From an uncultured Bacteroidales bacterium (GTDB lineage Bacteria > Bacteroidota > Bacteroidia > Bacteroidales > Bacteroidaceae), in contig CACZAN010000021.1 in the NCBI GenBank assembly GCA_902779165.1, positions 1 through 51,861 on the forward strand: 51,861 nt of DNA, in the 5' to 3' direction. Position numbers and translations under genes: made by a program. The notes beneath the pieces were generated by a model, which saw only the letters and a list, made by a program, of their open reading frames with translations, was not told the origin of the DNA and searched no databases. This document shows, piece by piece, positions 8,555 to 16,779 of this stretch (positions within the stretch are counted from its first letter, which is position 1; every line of letters starts with the position of its first letter).

Positions 8555-8562
8555 CAAAGGTA
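8555..8562 (-). promoter_or_regulatory. Promoter -7 element for the esterase gene
   Basis: TACCTTTG on the minus strand matches the TAnnTTTG consensus and implies a leader of about 195 nt that includes the dispersed element. Confidence 0.5.
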
Positions 8563-8647
8563 ACGATTTTTTTATAATAATAAGGTGACGGGGTGCTTTT
8601 TCTTTCATCAAATTCCCAGAAAAGTAGGAAGATTGCCGTTTTTTGTG

Positions 8648-8655
8648 TATCTTTG
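8648..8655 (+). promoter_or_regulatory. Promoter -7 element for the AICAR transformylase gene
   Basis: TATCTTTG lies 40 bp before the ATG at 8696, implying a leader of about 37 nt. Confidence 0.6.
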
Positions 8656-8695
8656 CCACGTTTTTCAGCAATAGAGCATCGTAAATCAAAATAAA

Positions 8696-9880
8696 ATGAC
8701 CGAACTTCAACTCAAGTACGGGTGCAACCCGAATCAGAAGCCTTCACGTATCTTTATGTCTGACGGCAGCGAACTTCCTATCCAAGTGCTCAGTGGCCGA
8801 CCTGGCTACATCAACTTCCTTGATGCCTTCAACGCCTGGCAACTCGTCAGCGAACTGAAGGCCGCCACCGGTCTGCCTGCAGCAGCCAGCTTCAAGCATG
8901 TCTCGCCGGCAGGAGCTGCCGTGGGACTGCCCATGAGCGACACGCTGCGCAAGATTTACTGGGTGGATGATGTCCCCTTCGAGCTCACACCTATAGCTAC
9001 TGCTTACGCCCGCGCACGCGGAGCGGATCGCATGTCGTCCTATGGCGATTTTATCGCACTGAGTGATACCTGTGACCGAGCTACCGCCCTGCTCATCAAG
9101 CGTGAAGTTAGCGACGGCGTCATTGCTCCCGCCTACGACCCTGAGGCGCTGGCAATTCTCCAGGAGAAGCGCAACGGCACCTATAACGTCATTCAAATAG
9201 ACCCGGCCTATCGTCCGGAACCCATCGAGCGCAAGCAGGTATTCGGCATTACTTTCGAACAGGGCCGAAACGAGATTAGACTCGATGATCCCGCGCTCTT
9301 CGAGAACATCCCCACCCAGGCAAAAGACTTCCCAGCTGAGGCCCGCCGCGACCTGATGATTGCCCTCATTACCCTGAAGTACACGCAGTCGAACAGCGTT
9401 TGCTACACAAAGGACGGACAAGCTATTGGAATCGGAGCCGGGCAACAGAGCCGCATCCACTGCACGCGTCTGGCCGGACAGAAGGCAGATATCTGGTGGC
9501 TGCGTCAGCATCCGAAAGTGATGGCCTTGCCTTTCGTGCCGGGTATCCGCCGTGCTGACCGCGACAACACCATCGACATCTATATCTCCGACGATCATGA
9601 CGACGTGCTGGCCGAAGGTGCCTGGCAGCAGTTCTTCACAGAGCGTCCTGAGCCCCTGACACGCGAGGAGAAAGCTGCATGGGTTGCCCAGAACACGGAC
9701 GTGTGCCTGGGTTCCGATGCCTTCTTCCCCTTCGGCGACAACATCGAGCGCGCCCACAAGAGCGGCGTGCGCTATGTGGCACAGGCTGGCGGCAGCGTTC
9801 GCGACGACCATGTCATTGCCACCTGCGACAAGTATGGCATCGCCATGACATTCACGGGAGTGAGGTTGTTCCATCACTAA
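8696..9880 (+). CDS. Stand-alone phosphoribosylaminoimidazolecarboxamide formyltransferase
   Basis: The 394-residue protein corresponds to the AICAR transformylase half of PurH without the IMP cyclohydrolase (MGS-like) domain. Recognisable parts are the active-site Lys67-His68 in SFKHVSPAGAAVG, the YTQSNSVCY stretch, GIGAGQQSR, and the C-terminal GSDAFFPFGDNI and AQAGGSVRDD motifs. It transfers a formyl group from 10-formyl-THF to AICAR in the penultimate step of de novo IMP synthesis. Single-domain forms are known in Bacteroidetes and Clostridia, often alongside a full PurH elsewhere. Whether a cyclohydrolase or complete PurH is encoded elsewhere cannot be seen here. A small basic protein follows 20 bp downstream. 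Confidence 0.92.
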   Translation: MTELQLKYGCNPNQKPSRIFMSDGSELPIQVLSGRPGYINFLDAFNAWQLVSELKAATGLPAAASFKHVSPAGAAVGLPMSDTLRKIYWVDDVPFELTPIATAYARARGADRMSSYGDFIALSDTCDRATALLIKREVSDGVIAPAYDPEALAILQEKRNGTYNVIQIDPAYRPEPIERKQVFGITFEQGRNEIRLDDPALFENIPTQAKDFPAEARRDLMIALITLKYTQSNSVCYTKDGQAIGIGAGQQSRIHCTRLAGQKADIWWLRQHPKVMALPFVPGIRRADRDNTIDIYISDDHDDVLAEGAWQQFFTERPEPLTREEKAAWVAQNTDVCLGSDAFFPFGDNIERAHKSGVRYVAQAGGSVRDDHVIATCDKYGIAMTFTGVRLFHH

Positions 9881-9900
9881 AATTTCAATATATAAATCCT

Positions 9901-10116
9901 ATGAATAATCAATTTGGCGGCGACGATATCGATCAGGTCATCCTCGGAGGCATCACCTTCAAAGGAGGCCCGAAGAGTCCGAAGCGTGAGGACTCGGACA
10001 AGGTGCGCACAAAGGCCAAGAAGAAAGGCTACATCACGGGTGCACACGGCTCTGCGTCTGCTAAGAAGAAGGCCGACATCCGCCGGTCAAGGCAGAATCG
10101 TCACAAGAATAAGTGA
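9901..10116 (+). CDS. Small basic protein of unknown function
   Basis: The 71-residue frame starts at an ATG 20 bp after the AICAR transformylase stop. Its N-terminal part is acidic/neutral (MNNQFGGDDIDQVILGG) and its C-terminal half is very rich in Lys and Arg, ending RRSRQNRHKNK. Such a tail suggests RNA or ribosome binding, but I do not recognise the family. The larger open frame reaching back to 9679 overlaps the transformylase and is not a credible start. Confidence 0.6.
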   Translation: MNNQFGGDDIDQVILGGITFKGGPKSPKREDSDKVRTKAKKKGYITGAHGSASAKKKADIRRSRQNRHKNK

Positions 10117-10135
10117 CTGTTAACGAGTTGATTAG

Positions 10136-10816
10136 TTATCTCCAGTTCTTGCGGCAGATGAGCGCTGCGGAGATAAGGAGCTGCGAGGCAAAGTAGGTGG
10201 GCATCATCAGCGGATAGAGCGTGCCGTCGTGCAAGAAGCGCTTCTGGGCGATGAGCAGGTCGGAGAAAAGAAGGCTGGCGACGCCCGCGACAAATAGGAT
10301 TTTCCAAAGTTTAGAGGTCTTGGAGTGCGAAATGCATTCCAGGGCCTCTGCTTGTGTGGCGCAATCTGCACGGATTCCTGCAGCTGCCGCCAGCGAGAGG
10401 CAGAAAATGAGGATGTAGGCAAGGACGGCGCTGCTGGTGACCGCGTCGCTGATGGCGGGGCGAAGTAGAAAGACATAGTATGCTCCGAAGACCAGAGCCA
10501 GCAGCCAGAATAGCCAGTGCAGCAGGCGACCGTGGCAAAGGCTGTAGCCGACGTAACCAAGGTGTGCCAGCAGAAACAACCCGACTCCCGACACGAACCC
10601 CTCGAAGCTGCCACCCCAATGACCGAGAACGTAGTCGCCCAGAAACGACAAGGCAAAGGCGGCAACAACCCACCAGGCTGTCCGCTCCCGTCGTTGCACC
10701 ACGCAGATACAGAGCACAAGGGCCAAGCAGAGTAACGTGGTGGAGGAACGCAAGAAGAAGCTACCTGTGAGGAGGTAGCCAATCAGCGTAGCGAGGGGAA
10801 GGAGGAGGAAGGGCAA
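10136..10816 (-). CDS. YhhN family membrane protein (lysoplasmalogenase-like)
   Basis: The 226-residue protein has about eight hydrophobic helices. The YhhN/TMEM86 family pattern is visible in AFALSFLGDYVLG (about 54-66), FLLAHLGYVGY, and the C-terminal SLLFSDLLIAQ and YFASQLLI. Characterised members hydrolyse the vinyl ether bond of lysoplasmalogens. Plasmalogens occur in anaerobes, which would fit, but activity in Bacteroidetes is not established here. It converges on the small basic protein gene with a 19-bp gap. A dispersed repeat element lies immediately upstream of the start. Confidence 0.8.
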   Translation of the reverse strand: MPFLLLPLATLIGYLLTGSFFLRSSTTLLCLALVLCICVVQRRERTAWWVVAAFALSFLGDYVLGHWGGSFEGFVSGVGLFLLAHLGYVGYSLCHGRLLHWLFWLLALVFGAYYVFLLRPAISDAVTSSAVLAYILIFCLSLAAAAGIRADCATQAEALECISHSKTSKLWKILFVAGVASLLFSDLLIAQKRFLHDGTLYPLMMPTYFASQLLISAALICRKNWR

Positions 10817-10941
10817 GGAAATTGAAAATTGAAAATTGAAAATTCTTCAAGTGTGCGCTCGACCTTGTCGCTTGATACTTCAAGAAACTCGCAGGAGCCG
10901 AGCGGAAAATTGAAAGGCTTTACAGGCGCGGAGAGGTTGAA
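10817..10941. repeat. Dispersed ATTGAAA/TTCTTCA/GAGCGG element, copy 2
   Basis: Four runs of GAAAATT precede CTTCAAGTGTGCGCTCGAC, then GGAGCCGAGCGGAAAATTG and GGCGCGGAGAGG. It fills the space between the YhhN gene and the aldolase terminator. Confidence 0.65.
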
Positions 10942-10978
10942 AAGAAAAAAGTAGGGACCTACCGAAGTAAGTCCCTAC
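10942..10978 (-). terminator. Rho-independent terminator of the aldolase gene
   Basis: On the minus strand an 8-bp stem (GTAGGGAC at 10951-10958 pairing with GTCCCTAC at 10971-10978) is followed by a T-rich run corresponding to 10942-10950. Confidence 0.8.
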
Positions 10979-10989
10979 GTGATGGAGTT

Positions 10990-11988
10990 TTAGAGCTTGC
11001 CGTTGGAGCCGAGGACATCCACAATCTTGTGGATATACATCTTCTTCATGTTCTCGCGGGCGGGCTTCAGATACTGACGAGGATCGAAGTGGTCGGGGTG
11101 CTCAGCGAGGTGCTTGCGGATAGCGGCGGTCATTGCCAGGCGGCTGTCGCTGTCGATGTTGATCTTGCAGACAGCGCTCTTGCTGGCCTCGCGCAGCTGC
11201 TCCTCGGGGATGCCTACTGCATCAGGCAGCTTGCCACCGTAAGCGTTGATGGTATCTACCTCATCCTGAGGCACGGAGCTGGAGCCGTGGAGCACGATGG
11301 GGAAGCCGGGCAGCTTCTCCTCGATCTGGTGCAGGATATCGAAGGCGAGGGGAGGAGGCACGAGCTTGCCGGTCTTCGGGTCGCGGGTGCACTGTTCGGG
11401 AGTGAACTTGTAAGCTCCATGGCTGGTACCGATGGAGATTGCGAGGCTGTCGCAACCGCTGCGGGTGGAGAAGTCGATGACCTCTTCGGGCTTGGTGTAG
11501 TGGCTCTCAGCAGCAGACACTTCGTCTTCTACGCCAGCGAGCACGCCGAGCTCTGCTTCGACGGTGACGTCGTACTTGTGAGCATACTCCACAACCTGCT
11601 TGGTGATAGCAATGTTCTCCTCGTAGGGCAGGTGGCTGCCGTCGAACATCACGCTGGAGAAACCGTTGTCAATGCACTCCTTACAGATCTCGAAGCTGTC
11701 GCCGTGGTCGAGGTGCAGGGCAATCTGAGGATTGGGGCAGCCGAGTTCCTTGGCGTACTCCACAGCACCCTGTGCCATGTAGCGCAGAATGGTGCCGTTA
11801 GCGTAAGCGCGAGCGCCCTTGCTGACCTGCATAATAACGGGAGAGCTAGTCTCCACTGCAGCCTGCACGATAGCTTGCATCTGTTCCATGGTGTTGAAAT
11901 TGAAGGCAGGAATGGCGTAACCACCAGCAACAGCCTTCTTGAACATCTCGCGAGTGTTCACGAGACCCAGTTCTTTGTAGCTTGTCAT
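10990..11988 (-). CDS. fba: Class II fructose-1,6-bisphosphate aldolase
   Basis: The 332-residue protein shows the class II zinc aldolase signatures: HLDHGD (His92, Asp94, His95), VEAELG (Glu145), a metal-ligand His190 in TSHGAYK, and HGSSS (His234) for the second half of the site. It splits fructose-1,6-bisphosphate into glyceraldehyde-3-phosphate and dihydroxyacetone phosphate in glycolysis and runs in reverse in gluconeogenesis, in the cytoplasm. The length agrees with the 330-residue Bacteroidetes type. It has a clear terminator; no TAnnTTTG element was found between it and the upstream nuclease gene, whose own hairpin terminator sits in the 71-bp gap, so its promoter is unclear. Confidence 0.96.
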   Translation of the reverse strand: MTSYKELGLVNTREMFKKAVAGGYAIPAFNFNTMEQMQAIVQAAVETSSPVIMQVSKGARAYANGTILRYMAQGAVEYAKELGCPNPQIALHLDHGDSFEICKECIDNGFSSVMFDGSHLPYEENIAITKQVVEYAHKYDVTVEAELGVLAGVEDEVSAAESHYTKPEEVIDFSTRSGCDSLAISIGTSHGAYKFTPEQCTRDPKTGKLVPPPLAFDILHQIEEKLPGFPIVLHGSSSVPQDEVDTINAYGGKLPDAVGIPEEQLREASKSAVCKINIDSDSRLAMTAAIRKHLAEHPDHFDPRQYLKPARENMKKMYIHKIVDVLGSNGKL

Positions 11989-12041
11989 AATTACTTTTGT
12001 TTAATGAATTATAGGGTTATTTAATAGGGTTTATGGGTCTA

Positions 12042-12061
12042 AAAGGACTCTTAAGTCCTTT
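12042..12061 (-). terminator. Hairpin at the end of the EEP nuclease gene
   Basis: AAAGGACT and AGTCCTTT form a perfect 8-bp stem with a 4-nt loop, overlapping the stop codon of the minus-strand nuclease gene. The T-tract is weak. Confidence 0.5.
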
Positions 12062-13112
12062 ATCGTTTCCTGACGAAATAAGCAACGACGGGGAGGTGAT
12101 CGCTGTATCCGTCGAGCCACACTCCCGACGCGTGCGTGCGCTTGGGCGTTCCTTTGTATTTACCTTCGTTCTGGAGGAGGTAGGGGAAGCGTTGTATCTT
12201 TGCTTCGAAGAAGGTCAGGGTGCTATAGTCCTTCTGGCCTGTGATATCTAAGCAGTTGGGAGTCATTATGATCTGGTCGAAGAGGTTCCAGCCGCCCTGA
12301 TAGGAGAGGGTGCCGCGGCCATCAAGCAGGATCTGCCACCAGGGGTTATACATCTGTCCGTTAACGGCGTCTTCCATCTTACGTCGTGCTCCCAGACATT
12401 TGGCCAAAGAGGGGTCGAAGGGATCATCGTTCATATCTCCCATGACGATGATTTTCATCTGTGGGTTGGCGGCGAGGATGCTATCCTTCTCCTCACGCAC
12501 CATGTTGCCGGCAGCCTCGCGAGCGGGTGAGGTGGCACCACGGCTGGGCCAATGGCAGACGATGACGGTGATGCTGTCGCCGGCAAGCATCCCCTGTACG
12601 GTGAGGAATCCTCGGGTGGGACGAGTAATATGTTCGTTCAGGATATAAGGCTGCAGCCACGTCTTCGCCGGCTTGAAAAAGCGAGGATTGTAGAGCAGTG
12701 CGCAGTCCACGCCTCGACGGTCGGGACCTTCGATGTGTATGAACTGCATGCCGCGGTCGGCCAATGGCTTCTGTGCGCAGAGGTCGGTGAGGCAGTGAGC
12801 GTTCTCCACTTCGCTGACTCCGATGATGCAGCATCCCAGCCCCTTCAGACGTTCCGTTCCCATATCAGCCAAGACGCGCGACATGTTGGAGAGCTTGTGC
12901 TCATATTTCATCTGCGTCCAGTGGTTGTCGCCGTCAGGCAAGTACTCGTAATCGTTCTTGTCCTCGCCCGTTTCAGGGTTGAGGTCATGAGTGATATCAA
13001 AAAGGTTCTCGAGATTGTAGAATCCAATGCCGTAGAGTCCGAGCTGGCGGTTCTGTGCAAAGGATATTGTTGCGAAGAAAAACAACCAAGAGAGGAGAAT
13101 AGTCTTGCGCAT
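12060..13112 (-). CDS. Secreted endonuclease/exonuclease/phosphatase family protein
   Basis: The 350-residue protein begins with a signal peptide (MRKTILLSWLFFFATISFAQ). The EEP fold motifs are complete: FYNLENLFD (Asn33), GVSEVEN (Glu101), DRRGVDCALLY (Asp131, Asp136), VCHWPSR (His187), GDMND (Asp226, Asn228) and SDHLP near the C-terminus. Family members cut DNA, RNA, inositol phosphates or sphingomyelin with Mg2+. A secreted form lying divergently from an operon with a NUC1-type nuclease favours nucleic acid as the substrate; that is inference. Its promoter is likely the TATCTTTG at 13150-13157, about 100 bp from the promoter of the divergent operon. Confidence 0.88.
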   Translation of the reverse strand: MRKTILLSWLFFFATISFAQNRQLGLYGIGFYNLENLFDITHDLNPETGEDKNDYEYLPDGDNHWTQMKYEHKLSNMSRVLADMGTERLKGLGCCIIGVSEVENAHCLTDLCAQKPLADRGMQFIHIEGPDRRGVDCALLYNPRFFKPAKTWLQPYILNEHITRPTRGFLTVQGMLAGDSITVIVCHWPSRGATSPAREAAGNMVREEKDSILAANPQMKIIVMGDMNDDPFDPSLAKCLGARRKMEDAVNGQMYNPWWQILLDGRGTLSYQGGWNLFDQIIMTPNCLDITGQKDYSTLTFFEAKIQRFPYLLQNEGKYKGTPKRTHASGVWLDGYSDHLPVVAYFVRKR

Positions 13113-13149
13113 AGGGGTAATAGTGTTATAATATGTCTGATTTCGGCTG

Positions 13150-13157
13150 CAAAGATA
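13150..13157 (-). promoter_or_regulatory. Promoter -7 element for the EEP nuclease gene
   Basis: TATCTTTG on the minus strand implies a leader of about 34 nt. Together with the plus-strand element at 13253-13260 it forms a divergent promoter pair. Confidence 0.6.
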
Positions 13158-13232
13158 GTCCTTTTTTGTCGAAAGGAAAACATAATTGAAGAAAAACTTT
13201 CGTTAAAGAGAAAAAAATATGCATTACTTTAC

Positions 13233-13260
13233 TTTGTTTAGAGAATTTTGCATACCTTTG
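13233..13260 (+). promoter_or_regulatory. Promoter of the TonB receptor operon
   Basis: A TTTG at 13233-13236 (-33 region) and TACCTTTG at 13253-13260 (-7) match the Bacteroidetes sigma consensus. Transcription would start near 13264, which rules out the in-frame ATG at 13248 as the start codon. Confidence 0.65.
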
Positions 13261-13292
13261 TGGCGAAAATCATACATTTTCTGTTTTTACCA

Positions 13293-15857
13293 ATGAGAAA
13301 AAATCTTCTATTGACAGTCGCTTTGTTGGCGGTGGCCCTACACGGAGGGGCACAGACACCGACAACGAGTGAGAGAGACACCACGGAGGTGGATTGGGAA
13401 CCGGCCTTCGTGTTCGACGAGTCGGAACTCGACATGAACGAGGAGTCCGATGTTTCGCAGGATGTCATCCAGATTAATTCGGGCAGTAACATGTATCTGA
13501 GCAACATCAGTTATACGTTCAGTCCGATGTGGTTCAAGTTCCGCGCCTTGGATCAGCGTTACAATGACATCTATATGAACGGCGTGCTGGTGAACAGCGC
13601 CGAAACGGGCTCCTTTGCTTTCTCGAATAGTATTGGAGGACTGAATGATGCCTACAACCGTTCCGGCGACTTCGCGGCACCTTTTGAAACCAACACGTTC
13701 GGCCTGTCGGCATTTGCCGGAAGCACCAACTACAACTTCCGCGCCAACAATTATGCAGCCGGGCACAAGGTCACCCTTTCCGGTACGAACCGTAACTACC
13801 GTGCACGTGCCATTTATTCTTTCGGTACGGGAGTGTCGCAGAAAGGCTGGGCGTTCTTCGGAACCGTAGGCTACAGATGGGCCAACGAGGGATTTGCTGA
13901 AGGGACGTTCTACAACTCGCTAAGCTACTTCCTCACCCTGCAGAAGATTTTCAACAACCGCCATAGTCTCAGTCTCAGTACCTGGGGCACACCGACCGAG
14001 CGTGGACAGCAAGGCATTTCGACCGACGAGGCCTATTGGTTGGCAAACGATTATCAGTATAACCCCTATTGGGGCTATCAGAACGGCAAGAAGCGCAACT
14101 CGCGTGTCGTCAAGATCTTCGAGCCGTCGGCACTGCTGACGTGGGACTTCCAGATCAGGGATAACCTGAAACTGACCACATCGCTCTACGGCAAATATGG
14201 CATGGATTGCCGCACCCGTCTGCAATACAACAACTCGCTGAATCCGAAGCCCGACTACTGGAAGGCATTCCCCTCATATTTCTATGATGTATGGGGGCTC
14301 ACTGACGGCTCGAACAATGACATCGCTGCATGGCAGGACGCCTATGACTATTGGACGGCTGATAAGGCCAACCGGCAGATTCAGTGGGACAAGCTTTATT
14401 ATGCAAACTCGCAGATGAACGCCGTCGGCGGAGACGCTGCTTACTATATGCTGGCCCGCCACAGTAACCAGTTCGCCCTACATCTGGGTTCCACACTGAA
14501 CTGGGATATCAACCCCACAACGAAGTTCCAGGCTGGAGTGCAGCTGGCCAGCAATACGGGACAGCACTATCAGACCATCTCAGATATGATGGGCGCCGAA
14601 AAACTCCATAATGTCAACAACTACGCAATCGGAAAATACGTGGGAACCGACCCCCGCGTGCAGTACGACCTGAATAACCCTAATGCCAACGTTGGCGTGG
14701 GCGACCGCTTCGGTTATGATTATAATATCGTTGTTCAGAAGGCGACCGCTTGGGCTCAGTACTCGAAGGATATGGGTATCAGCCATAGTTTCATCTCCGC
14801 CAAGATCGGCGGCACGCAGATGTGGCGCGACGGCAAAATGCGCAACGGTCTCTTCGCAGACAACAGCTACGGCAAGAGCGGCACGGCCCGCTTCCTCGAC
14901 GGCGGATTCAAAATAGGTACGAACCTTAATTTCGGTAAAGTCCACGTCCTGGGATTTGGCGTCAGCTATATGATGAATGCACCTAATGCATCAGGCTTTG
15001 GCACCGGTGCCTTCCAGGCTCCTGAAATGAACAACAACTTCATCGATGGATTGAAGGTGGAGCACATGGCTGCTGCTGAAATCGGTTATGCCGTAAACCT
15101 CAACTGGCTGCGCGCAAACCTCAGCGCCTATTATATGCATGGCACCCGCCTCAATGAATGGCAGAACTACTACTACGACGACGTCAACAGCTTCACTTAT
15201 GTGAGCATGACAGGTGTCGAGAAAGACTACTACGGTGTGGAGCTCGGACTCCGCTTCAAGGTCACTTCAGCGTTCAGCATCGATGTACTTGGATCGATGG
15301 CTGATGCAAAGTACATGAAGAACACGGAAGTGAGCTACCTCCTCTCTACGGAAGGCACCGTCACGAACGATGTCTTATATAATAAAGGTATGCGCGAGGC
15401 GGCCACTCCGCTCACCGTGGCCAGTATAGGATTGAACTACAATATCCGCGGCTGGTGGTTCACCCTCAAGGGTAACTACTATGATCGCATCTACCTCAGC
15501 TACTCGCCTTCGCTGCGCTACCAGAGCACACTCATCCGCTCCGGAGCGGTGGATAACGATGGCTCGCTCATCGTGCCGGAACAGGCGAAAGGCAACGGAG
15601 GATTCATGCTTGATGGTAGCATTGGACATCAATTCCGAATCGCAAATCATCCGCTTAGCGTGAACCTGATGCTCACCAATATACTGAATAACCGTAAGTT
15701 GGTCAACCGTGGTTGGGAGCAGAGCCGCAGCAGCTACACCACCGACCAGACCACGGGTGAGAAGTCAACCATCCGCACCTACAACTTCCAAAAGAACCCG
15801 ATGAAGAGTTATGTACAGGGATTCAACTTCATGCTGAACCTCAACTATAGGTTCTAA
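13293..15857 (+). CDS. TonB-dependent receptor-like outer membrane protein
   Basis: The 854-residue protein starts with a signal peptide (MRKNLLLTVALLAVALHGGA), followed by a plug-like region (about 30-170) and many amphipathic aromatic beta-strands of an outer membrane barrel, ending FNFMLNLNYRF with the typical terminal Phe. There is no N-terminal carboxypeptidase-like domain of classic SusC proteins and no SusD gene beside it. The start at 13293 is chosen because the longer frame from 13248 begins upstream of the likely transcription start. It heads an operon with a DUF5689 lipoprotein, a repeat lipoprotein and a nuclease lipoprotein, so the imported ligand may be a nucleic-acid product. 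A TonB box could not be assigned. Confidence 0.85.
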   Translation: MRKNLLLTVALLAVALHGGAQTPTTSERDTTEVDWEPAFVFDESELDMNEESDVSQDVIQINSGSNMYLSNISYTFSPMWFKFRALDQRYNDIYMNGVLVNSAETGSFAFSNSIGGLNDAYNRSGDFAAPFETNTFGLSAFAGSTNYNFRANNYAAGHKVTLSGTNRNYRARAIYSFGTGVSQKGWAFFGTVGYRWANEGFAEGTFYNSLSYFLTLQKIFNNRHSLSLSTWGTPTERGQQGISTDEAYWLANDYQYNPYWGYQNGKKRNSRVVKIFEPSALLTWDFQIRDNLKLTTSLYGKYGMDCRTRLQYNNSLNPKPDYWKAFPSYFYDVWGLTDGSNNDIAAWQDAYDYWTADKANRQIQWDKLYYANSQMNAVGGDAAYYMLARHSNQFALHLGSTLNWDINPTTKFQAGVQLASNTGQHYQTISDMMGAEKLHNVNNYAIGKYVGTDPRVQYDLNNPNANVGVGDRFGYDYNIVVQKATAWAQYSKDMGISHSFISAKIGGTQMWRDGKMRNGLFADNSYGKSGTARFLDGGFKIGTNLNFGKVHVLGFGVSYMMNAPNASGFGTGAFQAPEMNNNFIDGLKVEHMAAAEIGYAVNLNWLRANLSAYYMHGTRLNEWQNYYYDDVNSFTYVSMTGVEKDYYGVELGLRFKVTSAFSIDVLGSMADAKYMKNTEVSYLLSTEGTVTNDVLYNKGMREAATPLTVASIGLNYNIRGWWFTLKGNYYDRIYLSYSPSLRYQSTLIRSGAVDNDGSLIVPEQAKGNGGFMLDGSIGHQFRIANHPLSVNLMLTNILNNRKLVNRGWEQSRSSYTTDQTTGEKSTIRTYNFQKNPMKSYVQGFNFMLNLNYRF

Positions 15858-15907
15858 GGAGAGAAAAGTGAAAATGAATAATGAAAAATATAAGTTACAA
15901 TAGACCA

Positions 15908-16759
15908 ATGAAAGCTAAACATATTTTTCTTACCATTATCTCAGTGATGATGCTTACGGCCTGTATGGATAAGGAGTGGGAGGCACCGGATATGACGGAG
16001 CCTGCTTACGGAAACAACTCCATACAGCAAGATGCCACCAAGCAGGTGACGATAGACCAACTCAAAACCGCCTATGCCAACGCAATCTCCGGTGGCGGCT
16101 TCCAGCGCATCACTGACGACCAGCAACTCCTCTGCACCGTTATCGGAAATGATATCGGCGGCAACATCTACAAGCAAATCATCGTGCAGGATTCCACGGG
16201 AGCGATGGTTGTGGGTATCAACGGAACGGGACTTTTCCCCTTCATCAGCGTAGGTCAGCAAATACTCATCAGCCTCAAAGATCTCTGCATCGGCGGTTAT
16301 GGCCAGCAAGCACAAATCGGCGATGAGTACAATGGCAGCATCGGCCGAATGAGTACCAAGAAGTGGGAAGAGCACGTGCGCATACTGCCTTCGCACGATA
16401 TGAGTCAGATCGACACGCTCGATTTCGACATCGCTATGGACAAGAACCGCTACGCAGGGCATCTCGTACGCCTAAAGGACGTGATGATTGGCGACGCCGA
16501 CGGAACAACGACCCTCGCTCCGGAGTACAAGGCGGGCACCACGCTCACGTATAACGGTTCGACCAACGGTTATGTGCACCACTCCCTCAATGGCGAGTCG
16601 ATGAATGCACTCGTGTTGCGCACCAGTACCTATGCAGACTTCGCATCACTCGTGATTCCTACGGAGCCGGTCACGCTTTATGGCATCGCGACGCGCTACA
16701 ACAGCACCTGGCAGATCCTCATTCGTGCAGCGGACGATATCAAGGTAAATGAAAAGTGA
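15908..16759 (+). CDS. DUF5689 domain lipoprotein
   Basis: The 283-residue protein has a lipoprotein signal (MKAKHIFLTIISVMMLTAC, lipobox LTAC) and a DUF5689 region (about 35-280) with an OB-fold-like pattern, for example IIVQDSTGAMVVGING and FPFISVGQQILISLKDL. I chose the ATG at 15908 because the signal sequence begins there; the frame extends to 15881. DUF5689 proteins are surface lipoproteins of Bacteroidetes found beside TonB receptors and nucleases; the function is not established. By position it could be the surface ligand-binding partner of the receptor, replacing SusD. It is 50 bp downstream of the receptor gene and 20 bp upstream of the repeat lipoprotein. Confidence 0.8.
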   Translation: MKAKHIFLTIISVMMLTACMDKEWEAPDMTEPAYGNNSIQQDATKQVTIDQLKTAYANAISGGGFQRITDDQQLLCTVIGNDIGGNIYKQIIVQDSTGAMVVGINGTGLFPFISVGQQILISLKDLCIGGYGQQAQIGDEYNGSIGRMSTKKWEEHVRILPSHDMSQIDTLDFDIAMDKNRYAGHLVRLKDVMIGDADGTTTLAPEYKAGTTLTYNGSTNGYVHHSLNGESMNALVLRTSTYADFASLVIPTEPVTLYGIATRYNSTWQILIRAADDIKVNEK

Positions 16760-16779
16760 AAAATAAAATATAACTCAAT

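Larger units (their letters stand above)
8356..8695. other. 340-bp divergent intergenic region
   Basis: The region separates the esterase and the AICAR transformylase genes. It holds an ATTGAAA-type dispersed element (about 8372-8470), a short GGGCAAAGTGCCC palindrome near 8493-8505, a -7 element on each strand (8555-8562 minus, 8648-8655 plus) and a further TACTTTTG on the plus strand at 8533-8540. No coding frame is convincing. Confidence 0.6.

Noticed and set aside
13248-13292. Upstream start for the TonB receptor
   Set aside because: The ATG at 13248 overlaps the -7 element; the signal peptide begins at 13293.
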